Assembly (NCBI RefSeq): GCF_004011695.2
Contig: NC_082419.1
Location: 124,001-188,000, forward strand
From: Ascochyta rabiei
Taxonomy: Eukaryota; Ascomycota; Dothideomycetes; Pleosporales; Didymellaceae
DNA: 64,000 nt
Direction of reading: 5' to 3'
The notes under the pieces are model-generated. The model did no database searches and was not told the origin of the DNA. It saw nothing but the letters and a program-made list of their open reading frames with translations. The position numbers and the translations under genes are program-made. This document shows positions 9,884-20,202 of the stretch, piece after piece (within the stretch, counting starts at the first letter, position 1; the number at the start of each line of letters is the position of its first letter).

Positions 9884-11773
9884 CTACCACACCCACTCAA
9901 GGTCGCCAAGGTCGTCGTCTACCACGAGGGGAGGACTGTTGTAATGGCGCCATTCCTTGCTCTTGTACTTGTTGTCCACAGCAGGAACCTTGGGAATGTT
10001 CTCGTGCTGGCTCGGACCCCAGTTGATCGGTCGCCTCCAGGTGCCAGTCCGGCTCCGCTTACGAGCAGAGTTGGGGGTTGGCTGAGCTTGCTTGGGGGAC
10101 TTGATGGGCTTGGACGGAGTCAAGGGCAAGTGCTCTTTGGTTGGCGACGATTGACCACGACGGCGGTCGCCAAGAGCGGCCCACTTGTCCGTACCAGAAC
10201 GCTTCGCAGGTGTCTGGTGCTCTTCGAAGATGAAGCCAGTGTTTTCACTGACGTGGTCGACGTCACGGCGCTTCGTCGGCGAACGACCCCTGCTGTTGTA
10301 AACAGTGGCAGGGTTCCTCACCTCCGATAAGCCGCCGCGAGGGGTGGAGACACCAGAGCCAGCCTCCGAGATGACCTGCTTCGCTGGCTTCTCAGCCTTG
10401 AAGGCGTGGAAGTTGTTCTCGAGCTCGGCCATGAACTGCGCGTCATCGTCTTCCTCCTCCCACAAGTCACTCCAGCTCTTGGAGAAGGCGTCGCGCTTCT
10501 TACCAAAGACCGACGACATGCTGCTGTAAGGCTTGGCCGGAAGGGAGCCAGAGATCGGCATAGGCTTGGAACGCGTGAAGCTGATTGGCTCTCGTTCGGT
10601 GTGTTCGGTGACGTCAGTCGACTTGAAAGATAAGCCCAAACCAGAGTCCACAAAAGATACGATGGACGCATGTTCTGGTTTCACAGCGTAGTCAGAGGCC
10701 GGGAACAGGTCGTCCGAGTAGATTTCGGTATCAGGGATGACCGAAAGCTGGCGGAACTGCTGCGGCGGAGACATGGCGAGAGCCTTGGCCCAAGGGAACG
10801 AGCCGTTCTTGTCCAGCGACGGGGTGCTGATGGAAGGAGTGCGCAGAGGTTCACGGTTGGCGCCAACGACGAAGGGCTCACGCTCCTCGGTACAGAACTC
10901 GTCCAGAGCCTCGTCGTCGGTAGTGAAGGTGACGGCACGAGCAAGAGCCTCCTTGACCGCGGCGAGGTCGCGCTTCTCGGGGTCGATAGCCAAGCAGTGT
11001 CGGATGACCTCGTAAGTATCCTGGGACATGTTGGGAAAGACATCAAAGAGGCTCTGACGGTCGAGAACAAAGTCGGCGAAGAGAGGATCGGACTGCGCTG
11101 GGACTGCGAAAGGGTTGCGCTGGAAGAGCACGTTGAGCAGGCAGATGCCAATCGCCCAGATGTCGGCCTTGGCAGTGGAGTAGCCGGCGTTGGTAGGATC
11201 GTACTGCTCGGGAGCCATGTAACGGTCACTGCCCACAGCAATCTCCCAAGACCAGTCGTCGGAGGTGGCCAGACCAAAGTCGCCGAGCTTCATCGAGCCA
11301 TCTTGGGTGAGGAAGATGTTCTCGGGCTTGATGTCGCGGTGGTAGATGCCCTTGGCGTGGATGAACTCGACGGCACCGACCAGCTGCATCATGAAGTCGC
11401 GGACGTGCTCCGTCTCCAGGGGACCCTTGTCGAAGCGAATGGCCTCGTACAGGTCGCCATTGGAGCAGTACTCCAGCACAAGGTAGATGTGGTTCTGCGT
11501 CTCGAAGGACTGGAGAAGATTGACGACGTTGGGGTGCGCACCCAGGCGGAGGTGCACACCGAGTTCCTCCGAGCGCTCATCGACAGCAAAAGCAGACGGG
11601 CAGTTGGCAGCGGCAGAAGGCTTGGTGACGACCTTGATAGCCACGAGGTCGTCCGTCACCAGGTCCTTGGCCTGGAAGACCATGCCAAAGGAGCCATGGT
11701 TGAGGGCGGATATGGTTTCATATCGGCCGTGTAGTACAACACCTGCCTGCAGCTGATCACGCATGCACTCCAT
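9884..11773 (-). CDS. Ser/Thr protein kinase, Ran1/Ksp1-like family
   Basis: Single-exon gene, 629 aa. The kinase domain covers about residues 18-300. The glycine loop NHGSFGMVF is at 25-33, the ATP lysine AIK at 47, the catalytic loop YHRDIKPEN at 144-152 (Asp147), and DFG at 165-167, followed by GSDRYMAPEQYD. All catalytic residues are present. The P-loop has His in place of the usual first Gly. The C-terminal half is disordered, basic and Ser/Pro-rich, and ends in DDLGDLEWVW. Yeast relatives (Ran1/Pat1, Sks1, Vhs1, Ksp1) act in nutrient signalling, meiosis repression and filamentous growth. The match to this group is by pattern, so the exact orthologue is uncertain. The start is the first ATG before the domain. 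Confidence 0.88.
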   Translation of the reverse strand: MECMRDQLQAGVVLHGRYETISALNHGSFGMVFQAKDLVTDDLVAIKVVTKPSAAANCPSAFAVDERSEELGVHLRLGAHPNVVNLLQSFETQNHIYLVLEYCSNGDLYEAIRFDKGPLETEHVRDFMMQLVGAVEFIHAKGIYHRDIKPENIFLTQDGSMKLGDFGLATSDDWSWEIAVGSDRYMAPEQYDPTNAGYSTAKADIWAIGICLLNVLFQRNPFAVPAQSDPLFADFVLDRQSLFDVFPNMSQDTYEVIRHCLAIDPEKRDLAAVKEALARAVTFTTDDEALDEFCTEEREPFVVGANREPLRTPSISTPSLDKNGSFPWAKALAMSPPQQFRQLSVIPDTEIYSDDLFPASDYAVKPEHASIVSFVDSGLGLSFKSTDVTEHTEREPISFTRSKPMPISGSLPAKPYSSMSSVFGKKRDAFSKSWSDLWEEEDDDAQFMAELENNFHAFKAEKPAKQVISEAGSGVSTPRGGLSEVRNPATVYNSRGRSPTKRRDVDHVSENTGFIFEEHQTPAKRSGTDKWAALGDRRRGQSSPTKEHLPLTPSKPIKSPKQAQPTPNSARKRSRTGTWRRPINWGPSQHENIPKVPAVDNKYKSKEWRHYNSPPLVVDDDLGDLEWVW

Positions 11774-12715
11774 GAGGAAAGATGGGACGAGGTACAGGGA
11801 GCGAAGCAGGAGAGAACTCGTAGAGTCTACCCGGAGCTAGGCGCAGCAGACGAGGGTGACGGTGAAAGCCGCCACGTGAATGGATGAAACGACCAGATTA
11901 AGGAAGTTTTGGTGAGTCAACGGATCGACAGCCGTTAACCCAAAAGACGATGCTCTATCGAAATTTTTGAAGTCGCGCGGAAGCTTGGAAAAAGATAGCA
12001 ATAAGATGTGTTGCCGTTTGCTCTGTCCAGTAGAGGATAGGGTCGGGCGGAGATGTCGTGATGTGTGGGGTGCAGTAGGTCGCTCACAGGAAATGGAAGC
12101 AAGGCGAGTCGTCGGTGGTATGCACAGCGTCCGTCGACAGGAACAAACAAGGAAAGTGTTAAGAGATTGTAATGCGCATCTGGCGGTATTAAGTTGCGGT
12201 ATGGATGGCCTGGTTCAACAGGCTGCCGGACGGAATAGAGCTGCCGGACGAGGGGAGGGGAGTCCGGGGGAGCGAGAAGGGGTGTCGATGGAGGCAATCG
12301 CTGCGTAAGAGAGGAGAGTCGTTATGCGTGGAAGGCGGTCGAAGGCAGACAGTAGGTAGCTGTCTGATGACCAATTGACGGTGGTGAGTCAGGTGCACGG
12401 ACTCGGGGAGCTAGCAGCGGCGGTGATTGCGGTGCCGAGCTGGCGGCGTGCGGTGGAAAGGGAGTTGGGTCTTGAAAAGAGTCGAACGTCTCTTTCACGA
12501 CGCGGGGTGGAGGTCGGGTGTCGAGACGAGAAGATGTGGGGTGGTGGTACGAGGTCGAGCGTAGCTGTCAGGTACGGATTGGGAGATGGCCAGACAGAGA
12601 GCTCTCTCGCAGTCACATCCAATCAAGGGCCGGCGGCGGCGGCGAGGTAGATGGTCGAGTAGACTGCAGTGGCAGAGCTGTGTCCTGAGGGCACGGCACG
12701 GTGGACGAAGGAGGA

Positions 12716-12782
12716 GGAGGAGGTGGTGGTGGTGGTGGTGGTGGGTGGTGGGTGGTGTGGTGGTTGTTGTTGTTGTTGTTGT
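12716..12782. repeat. GGT/TTG trinucleotide tract
   Basis: A run of GGT units (about 12725-12765) grades into TTG units (about 12764-12782). Read from either strand it gives poly-Val, poly-Pro or poly-Gln frames, which are not genes. Confidence 0.85.
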
Positions 12783-12910
12783 CGTGCAGGTGAGCAGCGG
12801 TTGCGGAAGGAACGAGTGGAATGCGGCAGTCGGTCAAGGCAGCAGCAGCGGCGGAGGGTGAGGAGAGGACAGCGCGGTGAGGAGGGTGAGGAGGGTGAGG
12901 AGAGGGTGGC

Positions 12911-13050
12911 AGAGAGTAGCAGAGAGTAGCAGAGAGTAGCAGAGAGTAGCAGAGAGTAGCAGAGAGTAGCAGAGAGTAGCAGAGAGTAGCAGAGAGTAGC
13001 AGAGAGTAGCAGAGAGTAGCAGAGAGTAGCAGAGAGTAGCAGAGAGTAGC
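12911..13050. repeat. 14 perfect copies of a 10-bp minisatellite
   Basis: The unit AGAGAGTAGC is repeated 14 times without a single mismatch. A degenerate copy (AGAGGGTGGC) is on the left, and it ends at AGAGCTGTAA. The perfect identity implies recent expansion, so copy number is likely to vary between strains. It lies about 1.1 kb upstream of the kinase start. Confidence 0.97.
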
Positions 13051-13469
13051 AGAGCTGTAAGGTGGGAGCAGCAAGCAACAGCGACAAACAAGCAACGACG
13101 AGGTCAAGTGTGGTGTCTCAGGACGGCATAGGTAGGGTTGACATGGTGTGGTAGGATCGAGTGAAGCAGCCAGCAGGGTGGCCATCCCTATAACGGGGCC
13201 CGTCGAGCACCGGAGGGACAAGGAGCGGTGACACGGCCGAGACCCAGTTTTGTGCCGAAGCGGACTAGCGCAATGTGCTGCGTGATGCAAGCCGCAGGCC
13301 AGAAGCGGGCTAGGCCGGGCGGGCGACAGCGCATCATTGGGTCATTGGGGAGTCGGGGGGAGGGTCAGAGGGCGGCGCCAGCCCGGATCGGCAACCGTTC
13401 ATTCGCCGCCGGGGATGCTGGCCAGGGCTGCGAGGGTGCTGGGCCCTGGCCATGGCTGTGAGCCTGTGA

Positions 13470-13577
13470 GGTGCTGGTCGTGCTGGTCTCGCGCTGGTCG
13501 TGCTGGTCTTGCGCTGGTCGTGCTGGTCGTGCTGGTCATGCTGGTCATGCTGGTCATGCTGGTCGGGGTGCTGGTCT
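13470..13577. repeat. GTGCTGGTC/GTCATGCTG 9-bp repeat
   Basis: About eleven imperfect units of nine bases, varying between GTGCTGGTC, GCGCTGGTC and ATGCTGGTC. Both strands stay open through it, which explains the apparent ORFs here. Confidence 0.85.
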
Positions 13578-13964
13578 TGTCCCTCCCTGCGTCCTGCTTC
13601 CACGGCCTTCGATCTGATTCCGTGCGAGCTCGTCAATCGCCAAGTCCGAACGGCCGTGGTCGCTTTCTCTGGGTCGACAGCACCGTGACAGCTCCAGAAC
13701 CCGGCTCGCTCGGCCAGGGTGCAGCCGTCGCCCATGGCGTGCCACGGTGCTATTGTGCAATCATGCAATGAGACAAGCCGCCCTTGTTTCGAGCGGGCCC
13801 CGCGCCCTCATGACGAGGCTGCGAGCATGATGACGCCGCCCGGACGAGCATGGCAGTCCTGCCCTGAAACAGCCTCCCGGCTTGACACGTCTGCTTCTCT
13901 GTGCTGCCTGTGCCAACTTCCTGCGACCACTCTAGCCGCTCACGCCCCGGGCACAGCCTGGCAA

Positions 13965-14032
13965 ATGGCGATTGGCGAATGGCGAATGGCAAATGGCAAA
14001 TGGCAAATGGCAAATGGCAAATGGCCAATGGC
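13965..14032. repeat. AAATGGC 7-bp repeat
   Basis: About nine units of AAATGGC with GATTGGC, GAATGGC and CAATGGC variants at the ends. Noncoding. Confidence 0.85.
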
Positions 14033-15317
14033 CAAAGCAGGCGCCGGCTGACGACCTCTCATGATCGAGCTCGGAGCTCGCACGACATGCCACCGACGGC
14101 TGTCTGCCTGACAAGGCCACCTGGCCTCTCATTGGACCTGATCCGCCCCGAAACAGCGACTCCCTCTGCGAGCGTCCTCCCCCCTCCAACGCCTCAACGC
14201 TGCCAACCCTTATCCGCGCGTTATCGCGATGCTTGCCACTCCAAAGTTCCATGTGGCTCTCAGGAAGCAGCGCATCCACCTCTCCCCTACACAATCCACC
14301 GCTGCCATGAACATGCTCGCCCTCATCGAGCATGACAAATCTTTCCACTCCTGTACATGCCCACCGAGAGAGAACAAAGTCGGTGTACCAGCCCTGCGCA
14401 ACACATCGCACGCTTTCACACCTCACCTGTCCTGTCTTGCTGCTCTCTTTCCGAAGCCCGGCACGCTGACCAGTACCGTGGCGCCGTACACCTGCCCGGC
14501 CCTGGCCCCTAGGCTTGCGCCGCGCTCTCTTTGTTGGCTTGCAGTAGACTGCAGTAGCCAACAACCACAGCTCACGATTCGCCACCTCGCACGCGTGCTG
14601 GACAACGTGCAGCACCGCTACTGCACGTTGCAGCGGCCAGACTTGCCGTGACCCACCTCTCTGTACCTGTTCCTGAACGCCTTCACGGCGGTGTGGAGCG
14701 ACAGCACCCTCCCCCACACACACAACACCTCCGTATCTCCCTGTTGACAGCGCCTACACACATGGGAGTACGGACATTGGTGGGAAGCGGGCCCTGATCC
14801 CACGGCATGTGGGTATCTCGCTCGTGGCTCTACGGACGCTATCCGTCGCTGTGCAGCAACTGGCCAGTCTCGACGCGAGCAGCAGGCTACCCTCGCAGAC
14901 ACCTCGCTCTGTTGTGACAACACACGATGGTGAGGCTGACATGGTGCCATCATTCAGTCGGTGTGCGCCCGACACCGAAATCCCATCCCACCGTGTGATC
15001 GCAGCAAGGAAGTCGACCGGAGGCAAGCCCATGCACTTGTGCATCTGTTCTCACGTCTAGTTCATGTCATATCTGTAGCGTGCATCTGACTCCCGTTCGT
15101 GAAAATTTTCCCACACACATGTGTAGGGCAACTACGCCTGATTCGTCCACTATCTAGGGAATGGCTATACACCACCAATCTCCTCGCGTACACCGCTCGC
15201 TTTTTGGCATCTCGTGTCTCAGGCGGGTGCACCAACCAACGCTCTTGCCAGACACACAACACCAGCAACGCTTCACCCTCACAACACCTTCACCTCACCG
15301 CCTTTCACCGCCTCCAG

Positions 15318-15413
15318 TTCAACAACAACAACGACAACGACAACGACAACAGCAACGACAACAACGACATCACGACCACCATCAACGACAACAACAACGA
15401 CAACAACAACGAC

Positions 15414-15487
<74 letters not shown>

Positions 15488-15490
15488 CGA
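15318..15490 (+). repeat. CAA/CGA-rich trinucleotide tract in the UTR4 leader
   Basis: About 57 triplets, mostly CAA with CGA interruptions, end 19 bases before the UTR4 start codon at 15510. No ATG lies inside the tract. The tract would be in the 5' UTR of the transcript, making an unstructured leader. Its length could alter translation and is likely polymorphic. Confidence 0.9.
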
Positions 15491-15509
15491 CATCAAGACC
15501 ACCATCAAC

Positions 15510-17457
15510 ATGCCTGCCGCGTCTCTCGATTCTGCACGCTGGACGGCGTCCGACCTTGTGCTGCTCGACATTGGTGAGTAATCCCAGCTCTCGCGTTCCA
15601 TGGCTGGGGCGAACCACTGCAGCCAGCCTCCAAGACCTACCTCCCAGCCACTGCGACGCACGCAGCCTTGTTGCAGCGGTCTGGCCAGAAAACTCGCGCA
15701 CCCGCAACGAACCACGCACTGTTGTTGCTCACCCTGTTTCGCTCGCTACCCCACACCCGCTCACGCCACCGTCTCAATGGCCCTTCACCCTTTGCACAAC
15801 GTTACGCAGAGCCATGCTAACCACACCACGGTCTTGTTGTAGAGGGAACCATCTCGAGTATTTCCTTTGTCAAGCATGTCATGGTAAGCTTCTCTTGATT
15901 CCCCACCGCCTTTACCCTTCTCGTCGCATGATAAGCTTCTCTCGATTCCCCACCGCCTTTACCCTTCTCGTCCTCTCGAGCGCACGCCAACCCCGCTTTC
16001 GGAAACTGGGCCAAGATCACCACCACCAAGACCAGTCGAGAGCGTAGCGGCCCGCGCTTCCATGCCACCGGTGATATCGGTACTCCCCAAGCCACTCCAT
16101 TTCCTTTCGCGTGCTGTGCCTCGTTCCTCTTATCCTGAACCTGTCACCTGGGAGATCTCGGACGTTTCCGTCATCTGTCGCGTCGTTTCTCTTATCCTGG
16201 ACCTGCCCCCTGGGAGATCTTGGACGTTTCCGTCAGCTGTCACGCGACGCACGTTGCTGCGGTGGAGCTCCCCTTACTGCGACGTAGCTCACCATAGCCG
16301 CAGTATCCGTACGCACTTGAGCGTCTCAGGAGATTAGCACGCGGCTCATGGTCCGACTCGGACTTTCAGGACCTCATTGCGGGGTTCCCAGCTGAGACCA
16401 AGCAAGATGCCGATTCTCTCCTGGCCCATGTCGAGGACTTGACGCGGCGAGATGTCAAGGCCGTGTACCTGAAGCAGCTCCAAGGTGGGTGATGAGTCTG
16501 TGCAACATGTCTGTTCTGTTCGCCCTTGTACACAGCCTGGATGCTTCAAAGGATCAGCGCGCCGATAGCGTGCTAGTTGGTAGTGGGGATCGAGGGCAGT
16601 TGATTCGGTCGCGTCATCGCTGCAATTGCTATTGTGGTCGCAGCGAACCGTGAGAGCGCCTGTCGCCATAAGCTCGCGGTGCCCATCACCAGCGTCTGGC
16701 TGTGTACGGCGGCGGCGACACATCTTGCGTCGGATTGCCTAATCGGGCTCCGCTATGAGATCACACCGAGACGCAGCAACGACGCAAACCCACCAGCTAG
16801 ACTAACGACAAGCAGGACATCTCTGGAAGACCGGATTTACAGAGGGCGACCTCAAGACCCCGCTCTTCGCCGATGTAGTCCCCACGCTCACAGCCTGGAA
16901 GGATTCCGGGCGAACACTTGCCATCTTTTCATCTGGTAGCGTGCAAGCGCAGCTCCAGTTCTTCTCCTACGTCGAGGATGGCGCAACGACCAGAGACGTC
17001 AAACCGCTCTTCTCAGCGCACTATGACACAGTCAACGCAGGCCCAAAGCTAGAGAAGGCCTCGTACCAGAAGATCTGCCGCGAGATGGGCGTAGACGTGA
17101 AGAAAGTCACCTTCTTGACGGACAACGTGAAAGGTATGCGGTATAACCCAGCCACCCCTACAGCCCTACACTCCACATCATCATCCTTCATCAAGCCAGC
17201 GCATCTTCACCAGCATCCCCAGTCGACCCTAAAAGCGATGCGAAACACCAGCCAAGCCTCGACCAACAACGTTTGATGAACCGACCCCGCACTCCACACC
17301 ACACCCCGCTGACTTGCCTTGTGCAGAGGCCGAAGCTGCGACCGCAGCAGACGTATACGCAGTCATCGTCGATCGTCCTGGCAACGCACCGTTGTCCGAC
17401 TCGTCGAAGAGCACGTACCCCATTATCACGTCGTTGACCGACCTGCCCGCTTTATAG
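15510..17457 (+). CDS. utr4: Enolase-phosphatase E1 (methionine salvage)
   Basis: Five exons: 15510-15573, 15843-15883, 16304-16484, 16816-17133 and 17327-17457; 244 aa. All junctions keep frame and restore the conserved words. The HAD motif I is LLDIEGTISSISFVKHV, with the nucleophile Asp split from EGT by intron 1. YPYAL follows across intron 2. Later come YLKQLQ-GHLWKTGF, IFSSGSVQAQ (motif II Ser), HYDTVNAGPK and FLTDNVKEAEAA (motif III/IV acidic residues). Bifunctional E1 enolises and dephosphorylates 2,3-diketo-5-methylthiopentyl-1-phosphate in the methionine salvage pathway in the cytosol. Length is normal for the fungal family (230-260). Intron 2 is unusually long (420 nt) and contains two tandem duplications. 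Identification is firm. Confidence 0.95.
15880..15972 (+). repeat. 47-bp tandem duplication spanning a splice donor
   Basis: Copy 1 (15880-15925) starts CATG-GTAAGC, covering the end of UTR4 exon 2 and its donor. Copy 2 (15927-15972) starts CATG-ATAAGC and is otherwise almost identical. In the second copy the donor GT has become AT, so it cannot compete with the true donor. Confidence 0.8.
16120..16245 (+). repeat. About 62-bp duplication in UTR4 intron 2
   Basis: Two imperfect copies share TCTTATCCTG, CTGGGAGATCT and GGACGTTTCCGTCA in the same order, at about 16120-16181 and 16181-16245. Confidence 0.75.
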
Positions 17458-17905
17458 AGACGATAAGACGAGCATATCACCTAACAAGCGACGCAGCAAG
17501 GTTGGCCCACATACTATGTGGTGTATCGCAAGCAGGGCTCCTCAGCCCCCTAGACGAAACAGGATAGACCGCAATTAAAACTAAACCTTCGTAACTATCC
17601 ATGTCATAATTTACATTCGCCCCGCTCCGTCCTGTTCCGTTCGGTGCTAGCTGAGAAACTCTGCTCGCTTTCTTGTATTCTAACAATAAACTCTTAACCT
17701 AATTCTAAAAACCGATAATACAAGCATACCATCTAACAGGCAACAGTAGCAAGGTTTGCCGCGGAAAGTAAAATGAATTTGTACATCATTCTACAAGTAG
17801 AACTCTATACACAAATCGTTGGCCTTTCTTCTTTCTCTCCTAGACAAATTAGAAGAAACCATGATGAAAACTGAGTTGTAATAACTATTTATATATGTTA
17901 TTTAC
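17457..17905 (+). repeat. Diverged tandem duplication after UTR4
   Basis: The sequence at 17461-17510 (GATAAGACGAGCATATCACC...) recurs at 17713-17761 (GATAATACAAGCATACCATC...). The stretch from 17550 (CTAGACGAAACAGGATAGA) recurs from 17842. The second copy is richer in A/T. Confidence 0.6.
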
Positions 17906-17910
17906 ATCTT

Positions 17911-17985
17911 CTCTACTCTACTCTACTCTACTCTACTCTACTCTACTCTACTCTACTCTACTCTACTCTACTCTACTCTACTCTA
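17911..17985. repeat. (CTCTA)15 microsatellite
   Basis: Fifteen perfect pentamers, followed by CTCTC. Confidence 0.97.
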
Positions 17986-18064
17986 CTCTCCTACACCCTC
18001 CATCCCGCGCCAGCCAGCGCCCTACCGACTTCCAGCAATCCACCAACTTACCCCAGCCCTAAAA

Positions 18065-18065
<1 letters not shown>

Positions 18066-18098
<33 letters not shown>
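18066..18098. repeat. (CAGA)8 microsatellite
   Basis: An uninterrupted CAGA tetramer run, about 80 bases after the CTCTA tract. Confidence 0.95.
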
Positions 18099-20202
18099 GA
18101 CAACAGCACGCGCCTGCAAACTACATGCACAGCCAGCTAGGCATTAAACGAGGTGCTCTCAGAACTTCTTTGATCGAACTAAGCGTGACGAGCTCGAGAG
18201 TGTGCCTAGGTGAGCGATATCAGTAAACTGGTAAGTACGTATCAAGAAGCACAAACAACGCATCATTCTACACGTAAAAGAAATCCGCAGAAGCTGTGGG
18301 TTGATTGTAGTAGAGGCTGTGTGTAGACGTAGCTTCGGTAGCTCGCTCGACGCTAGGTACTCTTGTGCCAAGGTAAGAGCGCGGCATGCTGTGCTCTGTA
18401 CGCTCTGTTGCGCGACGCGGAGTCGTTAATGATTTTCTGTGGGTTGGTTTGGAGTTCGTGTACTTTACTTCCTTGCTTTGTTGGCGGGGCACGGGAGGGC
18501 TTGTATCGGGGTTTCTAATCTGCTGGTTATGTTGTGGTGGGATGGGACGTATGGATGCCAGGGCTTCGCTACGTACTCTTACAGGTTGAAGGCGCACTGT
18601 GTGTAGTCTGCTAGGAGGAGTCTGGCTACATTCGGACTTCGTCACCGCACACATGCTGGATGTGTGTTGTTCTGTTGCTGCAGTCAGGAGGAGGGGGGTT
18701 GCGATCTAGACACTTGCGTTAGAGTTGGAGAGATGATTAACGCTCGGCTTCCTTCTCACGCATCTACCAGGTCCTCGCTGGCATATCTTGCCTTGACTGG
18801 GATTGTATCAGTGCTTGGCCGCTCTGTTCTGCTTGGGCTAACTCATCTCTGTGATTGTCTGATTCTTTCTCATGCCTGTATCTAGGGCTTGAAGATGGAA
18901 TTGTGGAATAGAGCTTTAGTACACATCATCTTACGAGGAAAGCGGTGTTGGAACGGAGCGGCTAACTAGTCGGTACCAAGTCCCTACATCATCATCACAG
19001 CTCGTCGTACGGTATATGGGCACAGCCATTGAGGACGCTCGCTCATCAGCTCTTCAGCCAGTAGTTTGTGCATATGTTATGGTACAGTGTAAGAGGAGAG
19101 TGCTCGTTGAATGTTAAGATGCCTCACCTGACCCGTCACATCCCCATCACAATACGAACCCCCCAGATTAAAACCTCACGGCTTCGCACGAACAAACTTT
19201 GCCGATTTCAATGCATTCACCACGTGTTCTGAAGGAGAGCCGTGGTGCCATATACAAAAGCTTCACAGCCATCCCAGAACCCCTCAACAGCAAGCACCAA
19301 AGTCCAAACACTCGCCCCGCCACCACAAACAACACCAACACCTCCATCCCCGCATCATCACACATCGGAACACCGAACCCCCGCTCCTCAGTGCAGACTC
19401 CGTACCAGCTCGACCCGTAAACCCAGAACATATCACCATAACACAACCACTGCGAAACTGAATCCATAGCTCGTAACCTGCCACAGCAGTGTTGCGCATG
19501 TACGCCGCGCTGTTTCGTCCCGCGTCAATTGAAGCAACGCAAAGCAAAGCAAAGGAAGCAAGGGCGGCTGTGCCCGCGATTCATCTCGCACCAGCAGATG
19601 TGCTAAGGCAACGTAACCCAGCTCAAATCGCCTTGGTACCATGTACCTTGATCTGGTGGGATGGGAGGGTGGCTTTTTTGTCTCACTTAGTGACAGGTGA
19701 CGGGTGGGTTGAGCAGACACTGTGTTTGAGACGTGCAGGTGAATGAGTGTAGTCGTGGGGGGATGCGAAGGGAATGGGGGAGAGAGTTGGGTAGAACACG
19801 ACTGGGGAGATGCTACGATTTGATCTTTCTTGAGGGTGAATTTGTGTATGAATTGTCGCAGTGAAGGACAACGGTCATGTGAGCTAACTGCGGATCAAGC
19901 TGACTACGGGCCCAACCAGGATCAGACCAGGTAATCAGACTAATCACACTTCTAGACTAGGGCGTAGGCAGCAACGTATATAGGCCTGATCCTTCACTTA
20001 GAATAATCAGACAAGGAACCTGATCAATTCTTTCACTTCGATCCTCTTGTCTAGTTATTTCAGCTCCAACATGAATGTATTTCTATTTTGGGTGTGGGTA
20101 TCATGTGTCGTGCAGGCCAGCACTGAGCCATGTATGCATATGTATTTCAGTGTTGCGCTCCTCAAAACTTAATCTTCCTGATCGTGTATCGCCCCTTCGA
20201 GC

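Larger units (their letters stand above)
11774..15317. other. 3.5 kb GC-rich spacer between the kinase and UTR4
   Basis: It holds the kinase promoter and leader and the upstream region of UTR4. Long open stretches on both strands (for example minus 13932-14723) are low-complexity or compositional and have no recognisable domain. Four separate minisatellites are listed below. Near 14.1-15.3 kb the sequence is unique but shows no gene structure that I can support. Confidence 0.5.
17458..20202. other. 2.7 kb spacer, repeat-bearing
   Basis: 3' flanks of UTR4 and of the WD40 gene. It has a diverged local duplication, a CTCTA tract and a CAGA tract on the left. From 18.2 to 20.2 kb I see only short open stretches without domains. 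A minus-strand stretch at 18268-18654 is the longest (128 codons), but I cannot support it as a gene. Confidence 0.5.

Noticed and set aside
10670..11734. 354-codon plus-strand ORF
   Set aside because: It lies antisense to the kinase domain and its composition (Val/Gly/Arg/Glu-rich) is that of a complement of codon-biased coding DNA.
12911..13050. CRISPR-like periodic array
   Set aside because: The repeats are 10 bp with no spacers and the genome is fungal; it is a minisatellite.
12613..13290. 225-codon minus-strand ORF and its neighbours
   Set aside because: They are translations of the 10-bp minisatellite and the GGT/TTG tract (a repeated YSLLLSATLC unit, poly-Pro, poly-Gln).
13932..14723. 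263-codon minus-strand ORF
   Set aside because: One end is made of the AAATGGC repeat and the rest is GC-driven open frame with no domain and no splice signals.
15214..16047. 277-codon plus-strand ORF with long poly-Thr
   Set aside because: It is the CAA/CGA tract read in another frame, running through UTR4 exons and introns.
18268..18654. 128-codon minus-strand ORF
   Set aside because: Composition is only weakly protein-like, with no homology recognised and no clear start context. Left uncalled.
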